This document shows, one piece after another, positions 54,060-62,675 of a stretch of DNA of 64,000 nt. The notes under the pieces were generated by a model that worked only from the letters and a program-made list of their open reading frames with translations, was not told the origin of the DNA and did not search any database. Where the stretch lies: positions 1 through 64,000 of the forward strand of contig NZ_VUYU01000017.1 of assembly GCF_011682065.1 (NCBI RefSeq), written 5' to 3'. Both the position numbers and the translations under genes were made by a program. The DNA comes from Massilia rubra (GTDB lineage: Bacteria > Pseudomonadota > Gammaproteobacteria > Burkholderiales > Burkholderiaceae_D). Within the stretch, counting starts at the first letter, position 1. Each line of letters opens with the position of its first letter.

Positions 54060-54611
54060 ATGAATCAAACGCGTCCTCCGATTGCTTATACCGATTCCAA
54101 ATCGTTTGGTTACTGGGCCATTGTGCTGGGTGCCGCCGTTGGGGTGATCGGCATTTTCTCCTTCGTCAAGCAGATCAGCATGGGCCTGGGCGCCGTCATG
54201 GCTTTTTGCGCGGTTTATATGTTCGCGGCGGCGTTTTTTCATTTGACGATGAATGGCAAGCGCACCGTGATCACTGTCAGCGACGATGGCGTCGCTTATG
54301 AAGGCGGCCTGATCGTGCCATTTTCCGATGTCGACAAGATCTGGGCCGGCAATCCGTTTCCGACCATTCCCGGCGATATTCTCAATATCGTGCTGCATCT
54401 GAAACCGGATGCGCCGGTAAAACAGGCAGGGCGCGGATGGAAAGCCATCTTCTTCCTCACTTATGTCGGCGGCAATATCAGCATGATCGGCAAGAAGAAA
54501 ATGATCAGCTTCATGACGCCCGGCCTGCGTCCCGTCAGCGGCCAGAAAATGGATCAGGACGACATTCTGGAAGACCTGTTCGAACGCTTCGACGACTTCC
54601 AGAACCGCTGA
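54060..54611 (+). CDS. Two-TM protein with PH-like cytosolic domain (paralogue B)
   Basis: A 183-residue homologue of the protein at 51337-51897 over its whole length. Two TM helices (about 17-38 and 42-64) precede a bPH-like domain (VITVSDDGVAYEGGLIVPFSDVDKIWA, YVGGNISMIGKKKMISFMTPGLRP) and a C-terminal acidic/aromatic helix (LFERFDDFQNR). SD GGAG at 54051-54054 precedes the ATG at 54060. The two copies flank the minus-strand TPR/TonB-C genes, which suggests duplication with the operon in between or a four-gene functional group. Function is unknown. Confidence 0.78.
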   Translation: MNQTRPPIAYTDSKSFGYWAIVLGAAVGVIGIFSFVKQISMGLGAVMAFCAVYMFAAAFFHLTMNGKRTVITVSDDGVAYEGGLIVPFSDVDKIWAGNPFPTIPGDILNIVLHLKPDAPVKQAGRGWKAIFFLTYVGGNISMIGKKKMISFMTPGLRPVSGQKMDQDDILEDLFERFDDFQNR

Positions 54612-54793
54612 GCGAGCAGCAAAGAATTGACTTTTGTTCAACTATCAAGCCTAATGCGTGGGTCGTGCAAACGATTTCAGAGCGGCTGATGGTTGACTGA
54701 TCGTCCTGAGCACCGGACTGCCGGTTGACGAATTCGTCGCTAGAGGGCGCCAGAGCTGGCGCCACCGATTACGTCAACCGAAATGGAGTCCAC

Positions 54794-55768
54794 ATGCGAT
54801 TCATGCTGCGTCCCACCCTCATTTGTCAAACCCTAGTCGCCGGTTTGTTCGCCGGCGCCGCCCAGGCGGCCACGCCGGTGTCGCTCACGTACGTCGTCAA
54901 CAATCCATGGGCAGGCGGTTACTGCGCCATCGTGAAGGTGTTCAATCCGAATGCGGAGGCGGTGCAGTGGAGCGGTTCGATGCCGGTACGCGGCACGGTG
55001 ACGTCGCTGTGGAATGCGGTAGGCAAGCAGTCCGGCGGCGCGCTCGTCTTCACCGGCGGGCTCGATTGGAACAAAACCATCGCGGGCAAGTCGTCGATGG
55101 AGGCGGCCGGCTTTTGCGCGACGGATGCCGTGACGCCGACGCCGACGCCAACGCCAACGCCATCACCCGGCGCACTGTCTCCCACCTACAAAGGCGAAGG
55201 CACGTTTTACGGCGCAACGGGCGAGGGCAATTGCAGCTACGACGCGAGTCCGGACAACCTGATGGTCGCCGCCATGAACCAGGCCGATTACGCCAACAGC
55301 GCGGCGTGCGGCGAGTACGTTGTCGTCACCGGCCCCAAAGGCAAGGTCACGGTGAGAATCACCGACCGCTGCCCGGAGTGCAAACCGGGCGACATCGACC
55401 TGAGCGAACAAGCCTTCGTCAAAGTGGCCGAAAAAAGCGCGGGCCGGGTGCCGATCAGCTGGAACGTGGTGGCCGGCGAGACCACCGGAACGGTGAGCTA
55501 CCGCTACAAGGAAGGCAGCACCATCTACTGGCAGGGCATCCAGGTGCTCAATCACCGCCTGCCGATCACGAAGCTGGAAATCCGTCCGAGCGGCAGCGCT
55601 AACTGGATCGCCGTCAAACGCGAGGAATACAACTACTTCGTCTATCCAAGCGCGATTGCTCCCGGCCCGATGCAGGTCCGGATTACCGGTCTTGGCGGCG
55701 CAACGCTGATGCAAACGCTGCCCCAGCCGCAGGGTGGCCTGGTCGTCACGGGCAGCAACCAGTTCTGA
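54794..55768 (+). CDS. Bacterial expansin with N-terminal CBM2-like domain
   Basis: A 324-residue secreted protein. A signal peptide (1-25, AAQA) is followed by a CBM2-like cellulose-binding domain (about 27-110; exposed Trp in NNPWAGGY, VQWSG, SLWNAV and LDWNKT; Cys44 and Cys108 placed to pair). A TPTPTPTPTPSP linker precedes an expansin: D1 double-psi beta-barrel (about 133-215; ACGEYVVV, ITDRCPECKPGDIDLS) and D2/CBM63 domain (about 222-315; YWQG, NWIAVKREEYNYF). Expansins loosen cellulose-matrix contacts without hydrolysis; bacterial ones help colonise plant tissue. The ATG at 54794 follows TGGAG. Confidence 0.88.
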   Translation: MRFMLRPTLICQTLVAGLFAGAAQAATPVSLTYVVNNPWAGGYCAIVKVFNPNAEAVQWSGSMPVRGTVTSLWNAVGKQSGGALVFTGGLDWNKTIAGKSSMEAAGFCATDAVTPTPTPTPTPSPGALSPTYKGEGTFYGATGEGNCSYDASPDNLMVAAMNQADYANSAACGEYVVVTGPKGKVTVRITDRCPECKPGDIDLSEQAFVKVAEKSAGRVPISWNVVAGETTGTVSYRYKEGSTIYWQGIQVLNHRLPITKLEIRPSGSANWIAVKREEYNYFVYPSAIAPGPMQVRITGLGGATLMQTLPQPQGGLVVTGSNQF

Positions 55769-55799
55769 CCTGACGAGATCAGGCCGCGCCGGTGGGCTG

Positions 55800-56618
55800 T
55801 TACGGCGCCACCGGTTCCCCGAAGCGAAAACTCGACACCGCCAGGTGGCCGAAAAATTCATCTTCGTGATACACGCACGCCGCATCCTCCGCTTCGGCCG
55901 CACCGAGCGCCACCATCAGCGGCATCAGATGTTCTTCGCGCGGGTGCGCGTTGCGCGCGTATGGCGCCTGGCCCCAGTGCAGCAGGGCGGTGGTGCGCTC
56001 CGATGGCGGCAGCTTGAGGACCATTTGCAGCCAGTCGTCGAACTGGTGCGACGCCAGCCTGCCTTCCGGCCCGAACTGGCGCAGGTTATGGTAGCTCAGG
56101 CCACTGCCGATAATCAAAACTCCCTCGTCGCGCAGCGGCGCCAGCGCGCGCCCGATCTTCACGTGGGTCAGCGGATCGAAGCCGTGTTTGAGCGAGAGTT
56201 GCACCACCGGCACGTCGGCCTCCGGGTACACCGGATACAGCATCGAAAACGTGCCGTGGTCAAAACCGCGCTGCGCATCGAGCGAGACCGCATGCCCGGC
56301 TGCGGCCAGCAAGTCGGCCGCGCGTGCGGCCAGTTGCGGCGAGCCGGGGGCCGGATACTTGATCTGGTAGGTGTGGGCCGGAAAGCCGCCGTAATCGTAG
56401 ATCATCGGCGGCTGCGCGGCGGACGAGAGCATCAGCTCCTGTTCTTCCCAGTGGCCGGAAATGACCAGCACCGCGGCCGGCTTGACGTCGCCGATCTGGC
56501 GCCGCATGTCCACCAACGACGCTTCCAGCACGGCGTAGGTGTCGCCGTACTGTTCCTTCATGAACGGCCACGGGCCACCGCCGTGCGAGACGAAATAGCT
56601 TGGGAGACGCGTGTTCAT
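55800..56618 (-). CDS. DODA-type extradiol aromatic ring-opening dioxygenase
   Basis: A 272-residue LigB-superfamily protein starting MNTRLPSYFVSHGGGPWPF. Metal-ligand histidines lie in FVSHGG, ISGHWEE, GFDHGTFSML and the later GSGLSYHN, the pattern of YgiD/4,5-DOPA dioxygenases. These zinc/iron enzymes open catechol rings. The true substrate is unknown. The ATG at 56618 is chosen by family start; a frame open to 56666 adds 16 unlikely residues. The region upstream (56619-56760) is AT-rich and holds its promoter and that of the divergent orphan gene. Confidence 0.9.
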   Translation of the reverse strand: MNTRLPSYFVSHGGGPWPFMKEQYGDTYAVLEASLVDMRRQIGDVKPAAVLVISGHWEEQELMLSSAAQPPMIYDYGGFPAHTYQIKYPAPGSPQLAARAADLLAAAGHAVSLDAQRGFDHGTFSMLYPVYPEADVPVVQLSLKHGFDPLTHVKIGRALAPLRDEGVLIIGSGLSYHNLRQFGPEGRLASHQFDDWLQMVLKLPPSERTTALLHWGQAPYARNAHPREEHLMPLMVALGAAEAEDAACVYHEDEFFGHLAVSSFRFGEPVAP

Positions 56619-56760
56619 ATTGGTACCGGAAGTTGATATATATCCTCCATATGCGGACGTGTACACTCGTTTTCAACCCGATGATTTACTATGCGTTCGC
56701 GGCTATGGCGTTCTGTGGCGCGTTTTCTTAGACAAATAAAACGGGCTCTTTTAGAGGGAT

Positions 56761-57252
56761 TTGACGGGACTTTATTATCTGGCACTGCTACTCATATGGT
56801 TCTTCGTGCTCCGGATTGTGGCCAAAGGCGTCACATGGATGCTGTATAGCCGGGATAAGCGCATGACCGTCATTATTTTCATGGTTATCGTATATCCCCT
56901 GCCGCTTGCAGACGAACTTGTTGGAGCAGTGCAGTTTGGCATGCTATGCGCAAGCCAGGAAGCGTATGTCGCCCCGGATGCGGAGAAAAAGAAGGGAACA
57001 AACGTCCTTGCGATCATTCATGAAGATGAGTATTTGGCCGGCAAGGCCATTCCGATGACATCGACGGTACATGAGGTCGTTAGTGAAAGCGATAAATCAT
57101 TGATTGTCCGATTTGTCACTGTCACGGCGCACAATGGGTTCCTTACCAGGAAGTTCCAATTGAACGAAGGCGGTAGCCCGTTGTTGTTTTCAGGCTATTG
57201 CGACCAAAAAGTAAGACATACACTCTTTACTGATTACAATTTCATCAATTAA
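56761..57252 (+). CDS. Orphan membrane-anchored protein of unknown function
   Basis: A 163-residue protein with an N-terminal hydrophobic helix (LYYLALLLIWFFVLRIVAKG), a second hydrophobic stretch (MTVIIFMVIVYPLPLADELVGAVQFG) and a soluble C-terminal region with FVTVTAHNGFLTRKFQLNEGG. I do not recognise a family. The only start near the N-terminus is a TTG at 56761, 3-4 bases behind an AGAGG sequence, so the start is uncertain. G+C content is well below that of its neighbours, a possible sign of transfer. Confidence 0.5.
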   Translation: MTGLYYLALLLIWFFVLRIVAKGVTWMLYSRDKRMTVIIFMVIVYPLPLADELVGAVQFGMLCASQEAYVAPDAEKKKGTNVLAIIHEDEYLAGKAIPMTSTVHEVVSESDKSLIVRFVTVTAHNGFLTRKFQLNEGGSPLLFSGYCDQKVRHTLFTDYNFIN

Positions 57253-57366
57253 TCTTATTGATAAGGAAAAGCATATTCGCGACAGCGTCCGGCGGCGGTC
57301 CCGCTTCTCCAGCCGGCGGCTGCCGTGCCAGGGCAATCACCGCAAAACCGGTGAATAGCGGCTATA

Positions 57367-58245
57367 TCAAGCCATGCGCGTGCGCGCCAGGTCGATCAGG
57401 GCGAACAGGCGCGCGCTGCGCATCCAGCCGATGACGACGACCGCCGCCTGCGTGAGCAGCAGCGCCCCGGCAAAGCTCAGTGCATCGACGCCCGCCGTGT
57501 GGGCGCGCGCCAGCGACAGCAGGGCGGCCAGCGCGAGGCCGACGATGCTGATGCCGATGTAGGAGCCCAGCGCGGCCAGCGGATGGCGCGCCAGCAGCAT
57601 GCAGCCCGCCAGCCAGGCCGACCAGGCGGCGCGTTTGCGCGGGTCGTACGCCAGGAACGCGCGGCCGGCGTCGAGCGACGCCGCGGCAAGCCCCATCAGC
57701 AGCACCGTGAGCGCTTGCGCCAGCATCATCGGCAGCGCCGCTTCGCCGCTCGCGGCGACCCTGGTGGCGTGCATGGCTGCCGCTTCCATGGCGGTCGTGC
57801 CAACCATGAACGCCGCGCCGAGCGGCAGCGCGCCCCAGGCCAGCATGCGCAGCATCGGCGCGTAGTAGTCGACGCCGCCGCGCGTGAGCGCCGCAAAGCC
57901 GGGCGCCTTGTCGGCCCGCGCCGCCGTCGCCGCCATCCCCGAGAGCATCGGCGAAATCAGCAAGGTGGCGATCAGCGCCATGGCGCCGGCCTGGGTGAAC
58001 GCCACCTGGTTGCGGCCGTGGATGGCCAGCAGGTCGCTGATGGCGGTCATGTCGAGCGCGCGCGCCAATGTTTGCGCGTGCACCGAATAATCGAGGTGCG
58101 TCGACAGCAGGTGCCAGGCCGGCAGCGCCAGGATCAGGGTTGGCACGAGCATCCACAGGGTCCACAGCAGCAGCAGGCGCCATTGCAGCGCCGCGCGCGC
58201 CGCACGCGGTACGGATGCCATCGAAAAGGCGGGCGTCTGGTTCAT
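57367..58245 (-). CDS. Polytopic membrane protein linked to the M1 peptidase
   Basis: A 292-residue, very hydrophobic, Ala/Leu-rich protein with about six TM helices (first LLLLWTLWMLVPTLILALPAW; last ALLLTQAAVVVIGWM). No transporter signature was recognised. Its ATG overlaps the stop of the M1 metallopeptidase gene by one base (TGATG), so the two are co-translated. That suggests a membrane partner for the secreted peptidase, for example in localisation or peptide uptake, but this is inference. The start at 58245 (MNQTPAFSM) is preferred over an upstream GTG inside the peptidase gene. Confidence 0.78.
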   Translation of the reverse strand: MNQTPAFSMASVPRAARAALQWRLLLLWTLWMLVPTLILALPAWHLLSTHLDYSVHAQTLARALDMTAISDLLAIHGRNQVAFTQAGAMALIATLLISPMLSGMAATAARADKAPGFAALTRGGVDYYAPMLRMLAWGALPLGAAFMVGTTAMEAAAMHATRVAASGEAALPMMLAQALTVLLMGLAAASLDAGRAFLAYDPRKRAAWSAWLAGCMLLARHPLAALGSYIGISIVGLALAALLSLARAHTAGVDALSFAGALLLTQAAVVVIGWMRSARLFALIDLARTRMA

Positions 58246-60329
58246 CACACGGTCGCAATCAGGGAAAAGAGGATGTTGAAAAACGCCGCCACATCGCCGC
58301 TCCATCTGCGCGAGGCGCTGCCATCGGGCGCCAGTGTGCGGCTGTCATCGAGTTTGCTGGTGTCGAGGTAGTGCTGGCGCTTGGGATCGAGTTCGGCCGA
58401 TACCGCCTTGGCCGGCTTGACCCAACTGAAGGTGCGCCAGCGCTGCTGGTCGTCCCACACCACGGTCTCGCTGCTGCCGTCGGCAAATTTGACCAGCAGG
58501 CTTTGCGCCACCGGCGCGCCGCGCCGCTGCAAGGTGACGCTGGTGCGCCACGGGCGCGCGGCGCCGGCCTTGGCGGCGACTTCTTCCTCGCTCGAAAAGC
58601 GCGAGATGCGGTCGTCCACGCTGGCAGCGGCGTACACCTGCTGCGCGAACGCCGCGTACACGGCGGCGCGCTGGCCGCTTACCTCGGCCAGCGTCTCGCG
58701 CAGGTCGGCGATGCTCGGATGGCGGAACTTCCAGCGCTTGTAGTATTCCTTGAAGGCGCGTTCGGTCGCCTCCTTGCCGATGCGCTCTTCCAGGTCGCGC
58801 AGCATGGTGGCGCTGCGCACGTACACCGGGCCGATCCCCTGCAAGCGCATGTGGGCGTTCTGCCCGATCGGGTCGGCCGGCTCATGACGCGGGGCGTCGT
58901 GGCGTTCGACATCGAAGCCCTTGAAAGCGGGCGCCAGGCCGAGCGCCTTGAGCCAGCGCGGGCCCAGATACACCTGCTGGCCGGTCTCGCGCAGCATGCG
59001 GTAGTCCCAGTATTCGTTCAGGCCTTCGTCGAGCATCGGCTCCTCGAATTCGTTGGACGCGACGATGCCGTAAAAGTAGCCGTGGCCGACTTCGTGGATG
59101 GTGACGAAATCGAGGTCGAAGGCGCCGGCCGTGCCGGGCACCACCTTGTCGTGGCCGGTGGCGGTGATGAAGGTCGGGTACTCCATGCCGCCGGCGTCGT
59201 CGGCGTTGAACGGCGGGATCACGATGGTCAGCGTTTTGTACGGATACGGGCCGAGCGTCTTCGAAAAATAGCTCAGCGCATCGGTGGCGGCCTTGAGCGC
59301 CGGCGCGGCGCTGGCCGCACGGTCGGGCGGGAACAGCACCGTCAACGCTACCTGGGCGCTGCCCGGCGCGCTCCAGGTGCCGCGCAGGGGCGGCGCGGTG
59401 CGCTTGTCGGCGGTCCAGGCGAAGTCGTGGACGTCGCCCTGCACGTAGTGGTGGGTCAGCATGCCGCCGCGTTCGACCGGCGCCCCTTGCAGCTCGCCCG
59501 TGGCGCCCACCGTATAGCCCTTGGGCGCGGTGAGCTTGACGTCGTAGCGGCCGAAGTCGGCGTAGAACTCGGACTCGTGGTGGTACTCGTGCACGTTCCA
59601 GCGCGCGCGCGTGGCGCCGCGTTCGCCGGGCAGTTCGAGCACGCCGATCTTGGGGAACCACTGGGCCACCAGGTGAAAGCTGCCGAAGTAGCCGGTGTCG
59701 CACACCACGCGCGGCAGCTTGGTCAAGAAGGCGATGTCGACACTGGTGGAGGCGCCCGGCGCCACCGGCGCCGGCAGGTCGAAGCGCACCACGGTCTGGT
59801 CGCTGGCGGGGCCGTTGTCGGGATGAACAAACGACCAGCCGACCTTGGCCCCGCCCTGGGTCACGCTGCGCAGCGACATATCGCCCCACTCGCCGGGCCG
59901 GATGGTGGCATCATTGCCGGCCTCGCGCTGCTCGGTGAAGTAAGTGCTGCCCGCGCTCTTGAAGGCGTTCATGTACAGGTGCAGGTAGACGCTGCGCACG
60001 GTCTCCTTGCTGCGGTTGCGCCAGGTGAGCTTTTGCTTGCCGTCGATCGTGTGCGCGACCGGGTCGAGCGTCGCTTCGATCTGGTAATCCACCACGCGCT
60101 CCGACAGGGTCGGCTCGTTGCCGGTGCGCGGACCGCCCCACGCGTCCGGGGCGCTCGGCACGTTCACCGCGCCGGCCGACGGCAGGGCAAAGCCGATCCC
60201 GACATCGGTCACCGGTTCGGGGATCGGCGTGATGCTGATGTCGGCCTGCGCCAGCAGCTCGGCGCCGGCGACGGCGGCAGCGGCGAGCAGCAGCGCCTTG
60301 AGGGCCATGGTTCGGGTTCGGGCTTGCAT
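58245..60329 (-). CDS. Secreted M1 family metallopeptidase
   Basis: A 694-residue zinc aminopeptidase-like protein with a hydrophobic signal segment (about 8-28). The gluzincin motif HEVGH (His412, His416) is followed exactly 18 residues later by Glu435 (in LDEGLNEYW), and an exopeptidase-type GGMEYP motif lies at about residue 385. The N-terminal beta domain and C-terminal helical part are present. It should trim N-terminal residues of peptides in the periplasm. SD AGGAGA precedes the ATG at 60329. The polytopic protein gene follows with a 1-bp overlap. Confidence 0.9.
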   Translation of the reverse strand: MQARTRTMALKALLLAAAAVAGAELLAQADISITPIPEPVTDVGIGFALPSAGAVNVPSAPDAWGGPRTGNEPTLSERVVDYQIEATLDPVAHTIDGKQKLTWRNRSKETVRSVYLHLYMNAFKSAGSTYFTEQREAGNDATIRPGEWGDMSLRSVTQGGAKVGWSFVHPDNGPASDQTVVRFDLPAPVAPGASTSVDIAFLTKLPRVVCDTGYFGSFHLVAQWFPKIGVLELPGERGATRARWNVHEYHHESEFYADFGRYDVKLTAPKGYTVGATGELQGAPVERGGMLTHHYVQGDVHDFAWTADKRTAPPLRGTWSAPGSAQVALTVLFPPDRAASAAPALKAATDALSYFSKTLGPYPYKTLTIVIPPFNADDAGGMEYPTFITATGHDKVVPGTAGAFDLDFVTIHEVGHGYFYGIVASNEFEEPMLDEGLNEYWDYRMLRETGQQVYLGPRWLKALGLAPAFKGFDVERHDAPRHEPADPIGQNAHMRLQGIGPVYVRSATMLRDLEERIGKEATERAFKEYYKRWKFRHPSIADLRETLAEVSGQRAAVYAAFAQQVYAAASVDDRISRFSSEEEVAAKAGAARPWRTSVTLQRRGAPVAQSLLVKFADGSSETVVWDDQQRWRTFSWVKPAKAVSAELDPKRQHYLDTSKLDDSRTLAPDGSASRRWSGDVAAFFNILFSLIATV

Positions 60330-60455
60330 GCGTTCTCCTGCGCCGGCGGGGCGCTGACTCGATAAAAGGGTAAATACGGGGTTTGCCGGGCGGCCGGCGC
60401 GCCGCACAGCATGCCACAACGCGCGCCGCCACGCAGTCCGGATGGCGACTCCGAT

Positions 60456-60461
60456 TATAAT
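60456..60461 (+). promoter_or_regulatory. -10 element ahead of the cobalamin riboswitch
   Basis: TATAAT lies about 10 bases before the first conserved riboswitch bases. No convincing -35 was found at 16-18 bp upstream. It probably starts the btuB-btuF transcript. Confidence 0.5.
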
Positions 60462-60469
60462 GGCGCAGT

Positions 60470-60606
60470 TTTGGTGCCCGCCCGCGTCTTCACGCCGGCA
60501 GTTAAACGGGAAACACGGAGATAGACTCTTAGTGTGCTGCCCCCGCAACGGTAAGCCAGGCGCGCCATGAGCGCCTTGCCAGCCCGGATACCGGCCAAAA
60601 CAGGTG
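60470..60606 (+). promoter_or_regulatory. Cobalamin (B12) riboswitch
   Basis: The leader contains the conserved order of the cobalamin aptamer: TTGGTGCCC at the start, TTAAACGGGAAACACGG, GCTGCCCCCGCAACGGTAA, and the B12 box GCCAGCCCGGATACCGGCC (60578-60596). It ends about 85 bp before the receptor ATG at 60690. Ligand binding by such RNAs lowers expression of B12 uptake genes, usually by masking the ribosome-binding site or ending transcription. The bases 60607-60689 would be the expression platform. Confidence 0.93.
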
Positions 60607-60689
60607 GACACGATGCCGCAACGCGCATCGGTCCGTGCAATCCGGCTTGCGGGGACGCAGGCCTGGACTCATTTTCTGAAGACGACATC

Positions 60690-62675
60690 ATGATTTTTGC
60701 AGTATCGCCGCGCCGCGCGCTCTCCGCCAGGCCGCTCGCGCTGGCTTCCGCCCTGTCCCTGTGTTTTGCCTCCGGCGCCGCGCTGGCGGCCCAGGCCCTG
60801 CCTGAAGTAACCATCACCGGTGCGCGCTTCGCCAGCGACCCGGCGCTCGCTCCGATCGGTGCGACCGTCATCAGCGCCGACGACATCCGCCGCGCCGGCG
60901 CGGCCGACGTCAACCAGGCCATCCGCAAGGTCGGCGGCGTGTACGGCCGCCAGAGCCTGGACGGTTCGCCCGATTTCAGCCTCGATTTGCGCGGCTTCGG
61001 CACCAACAGCAGCCAGAACATGGTCGTCACGCTCGACGGCGTGCGCATGTCCGAGAGTGAATTGAGCAATGCGACCCTGTCGTCGATCCCGATCGAGACG
61101 GTCGAGCGCATCGAAATCATTCGCGGCGGCGCCAGCGTGCTGTATGGCGAAGGCGCCACCGGTGGCGTGATCCACATCGTCACGAAACGTCCGCAAGCGA
61201 ACGGCCGGCGCGGCATGCTGCGCGCCGAAATGGGCCAGTTCGGCCAGCGCGACCTGCGCGCCGCGCTGGCGCAGTCGTGGAACGGCTTCGCACTCGACGC
61301 CTCGGTCGGCAGCGCCCGCACCGACAACTACCGCGACCACAACGCGTTCGAGCTCGATACCTTCAGCGGCGGCGCCCAGTGGGCTTACCAGGGAGGCCGC
61401 GCCGGCGTGCGTTACGACCGCGCGCGCCAGGAGTCCGACCTGCCGGGCGCCCTGAGCGCGCGCCAGTTCGGCGACAACCCGCGCCAGGCCAATACGCCGG
61501 ACGATGTCGGCGCGCTCGACTCGGACCGCCTGACCGCGTTTGCCGAGCAGCGCATCGGCGCCGTCGACCTGGCCGCCGAGCTGTCGCGCCGCGAGCGCAC
61601 CGCCCGTTCGACCTATTTCTACACGCTCGAAGGTGCGCGCGTGGCATCGAAGGCGACCTACGAGAGCGTGCAGACGCAGTTCTCGCCGCGCGTGCGCCAC
61701 CTGGGGCAAATGGGCGGCATGCTCAACGAACTGGTGGCCGGCGTCGACCTGGTCAAATGGACGCGCGTGACCGATTCGGATTATTCGAACGCGGACGCGA
61801 CGCAAAAGTCAAAGGCGCTGTACCTGCGCGATGAACTCACCTTCGGCGGCGAGCACAAGGCCCGCGTGGCTGTGGGTGCGCGCCGCGAGCGCTTCGAGAA
61901 GGAAGCGACCGATACGCTCGCCTTCGCCAAGCCTTACGACACCAGGCAAACCCTCAACGCATGGGAAGTGCAGGGCAGTGTCGATGTCATGCCGGCCGTG
62001 AACCTGTACGCCAAGGCCGGACGCAGCTACCGCGTGGCCAACGTCGATGAAAACGGCTACCGTTCCTCGCCCGGCTTGCTGGCGCCGCAAACCTCGCGCG
62101 ACCTGGAACTGGGCCTTGTCTACGGCACCGCGAGCCTGGGCGCGAGCGCGCGCATGTTCCGCCACCAGCTGCGCAACGAGATCTTCTACGACCCGAGCGT
62201 GAATGGCGGTTACGGCGCCAACACCAACCTCGATCCGACCCAGCGCAAAGGGGTGGAAGTCGACGCCCATGCCAGCATCGCGCGCGACTGGCGCGTGAGC
62301 GGCAACTGGCAGTACGTGCGGGCGCGCTTCACCGAAGGGCGCAACGCCGGCAGCGAGATGGTGCTGGTGCCGAAGAACGTGGTCTCGGCGCGCCTGGCCT
62401 GGGTGCCGGGCAATGGCCATAGCGCCGACATCGGCGCCCAGTGGGCCGGCAAACAGCGCTTCGGCGCCGACTTTGCCAACACCTGCGGCGTGCGCATTTC
62501 GTCGGCCACCACTTTCGACGCGCGGTATGCGCGCCAGATGGGCGCCTGGGAGTTTGCCGTGGCCGGCCTGAACCTGGCCGACAAACGCTACACCAGCAAC
62601 GCCTTCGGCTGCAACAGCGGCATCTATCCGGCCGACGGACGCCAGGTGAAGGTCTCGGCGCGCTACGACTTCTGA
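60690..62675 (+). CDS. btuB: TonB-dependent outer-membrane receptor, probable vitamin B12 receptor
   Basis: A 661-residue protein with signal peptide (about 1-32, AALAAQA). The plug domain includes VTITGARF as TonB-box region, DLRGFGTNSSQNMVVTLDGVRM and EIIRGGASVLYGEGATGGVIHI. A 22-strand-type barrel ends in the outer-membrane C-terminal Phe (VKVSARYDF). The cobalamin riboswitch in its leader and the overlapping btuF gene identify cobalamin or a corrinoid as substrate. The ATG at 60690 fits the signal peptide; upstream codons in frame belong to the riboswitch. Confidence 0.92.
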   Translation: MIFAVSPRRALSARPLALASALSLCFASGAALAAQALPEVTITGARFASDPALAPIGATVISADDIRRAGAADVNQAIRKVGGVYGRQSLDGSPDFSLDLRGFGTNSSQNMVVTLDGVRMSESELSNATLSSIPIETVERIEIIRGGASVLYGEGATGGVIHIVTKRPQANGRRGMLRAEMGQFGQRDLRAALAQSWNGFALDASVGSARTDNYRDHNAFELDTFSGGAQWAYQGGRAGVRYDRARQESDLPGALSARQFGDNPRQANTPDDVGALDSDRLTAFAEQRIGAVDLAAELSRRERTARSTYFYTLEGARVASKATYESVQTQFSPRVRHLGQMGGMLNELVAGVDLVKWTRVTDSDYSNADATQKSKALYLRDELTFGGEHKARVAVGARRERFEKEATDTLAFAKPYDTRQTLNAWEVQGSVDVMPAVNLYAKAGRSYRVANVDENGYRSSPGLLAPQTSRDLELGLVYGTASLGASARMFRHQLRNEIFYDPSVNGGYGANTNLDPTQRKGVEVDAHASIARDWRVSGNWQYVRARFTEGRNAGSEMVLVPKNVVSARLAWVPGNGHSADIGAQWAGKQRFGADFANTCGVRISSATTFDARYARQMGAWEFAVAGLNLADKRYTSNAFGCNSGIYPADGRQVKVSARYDF

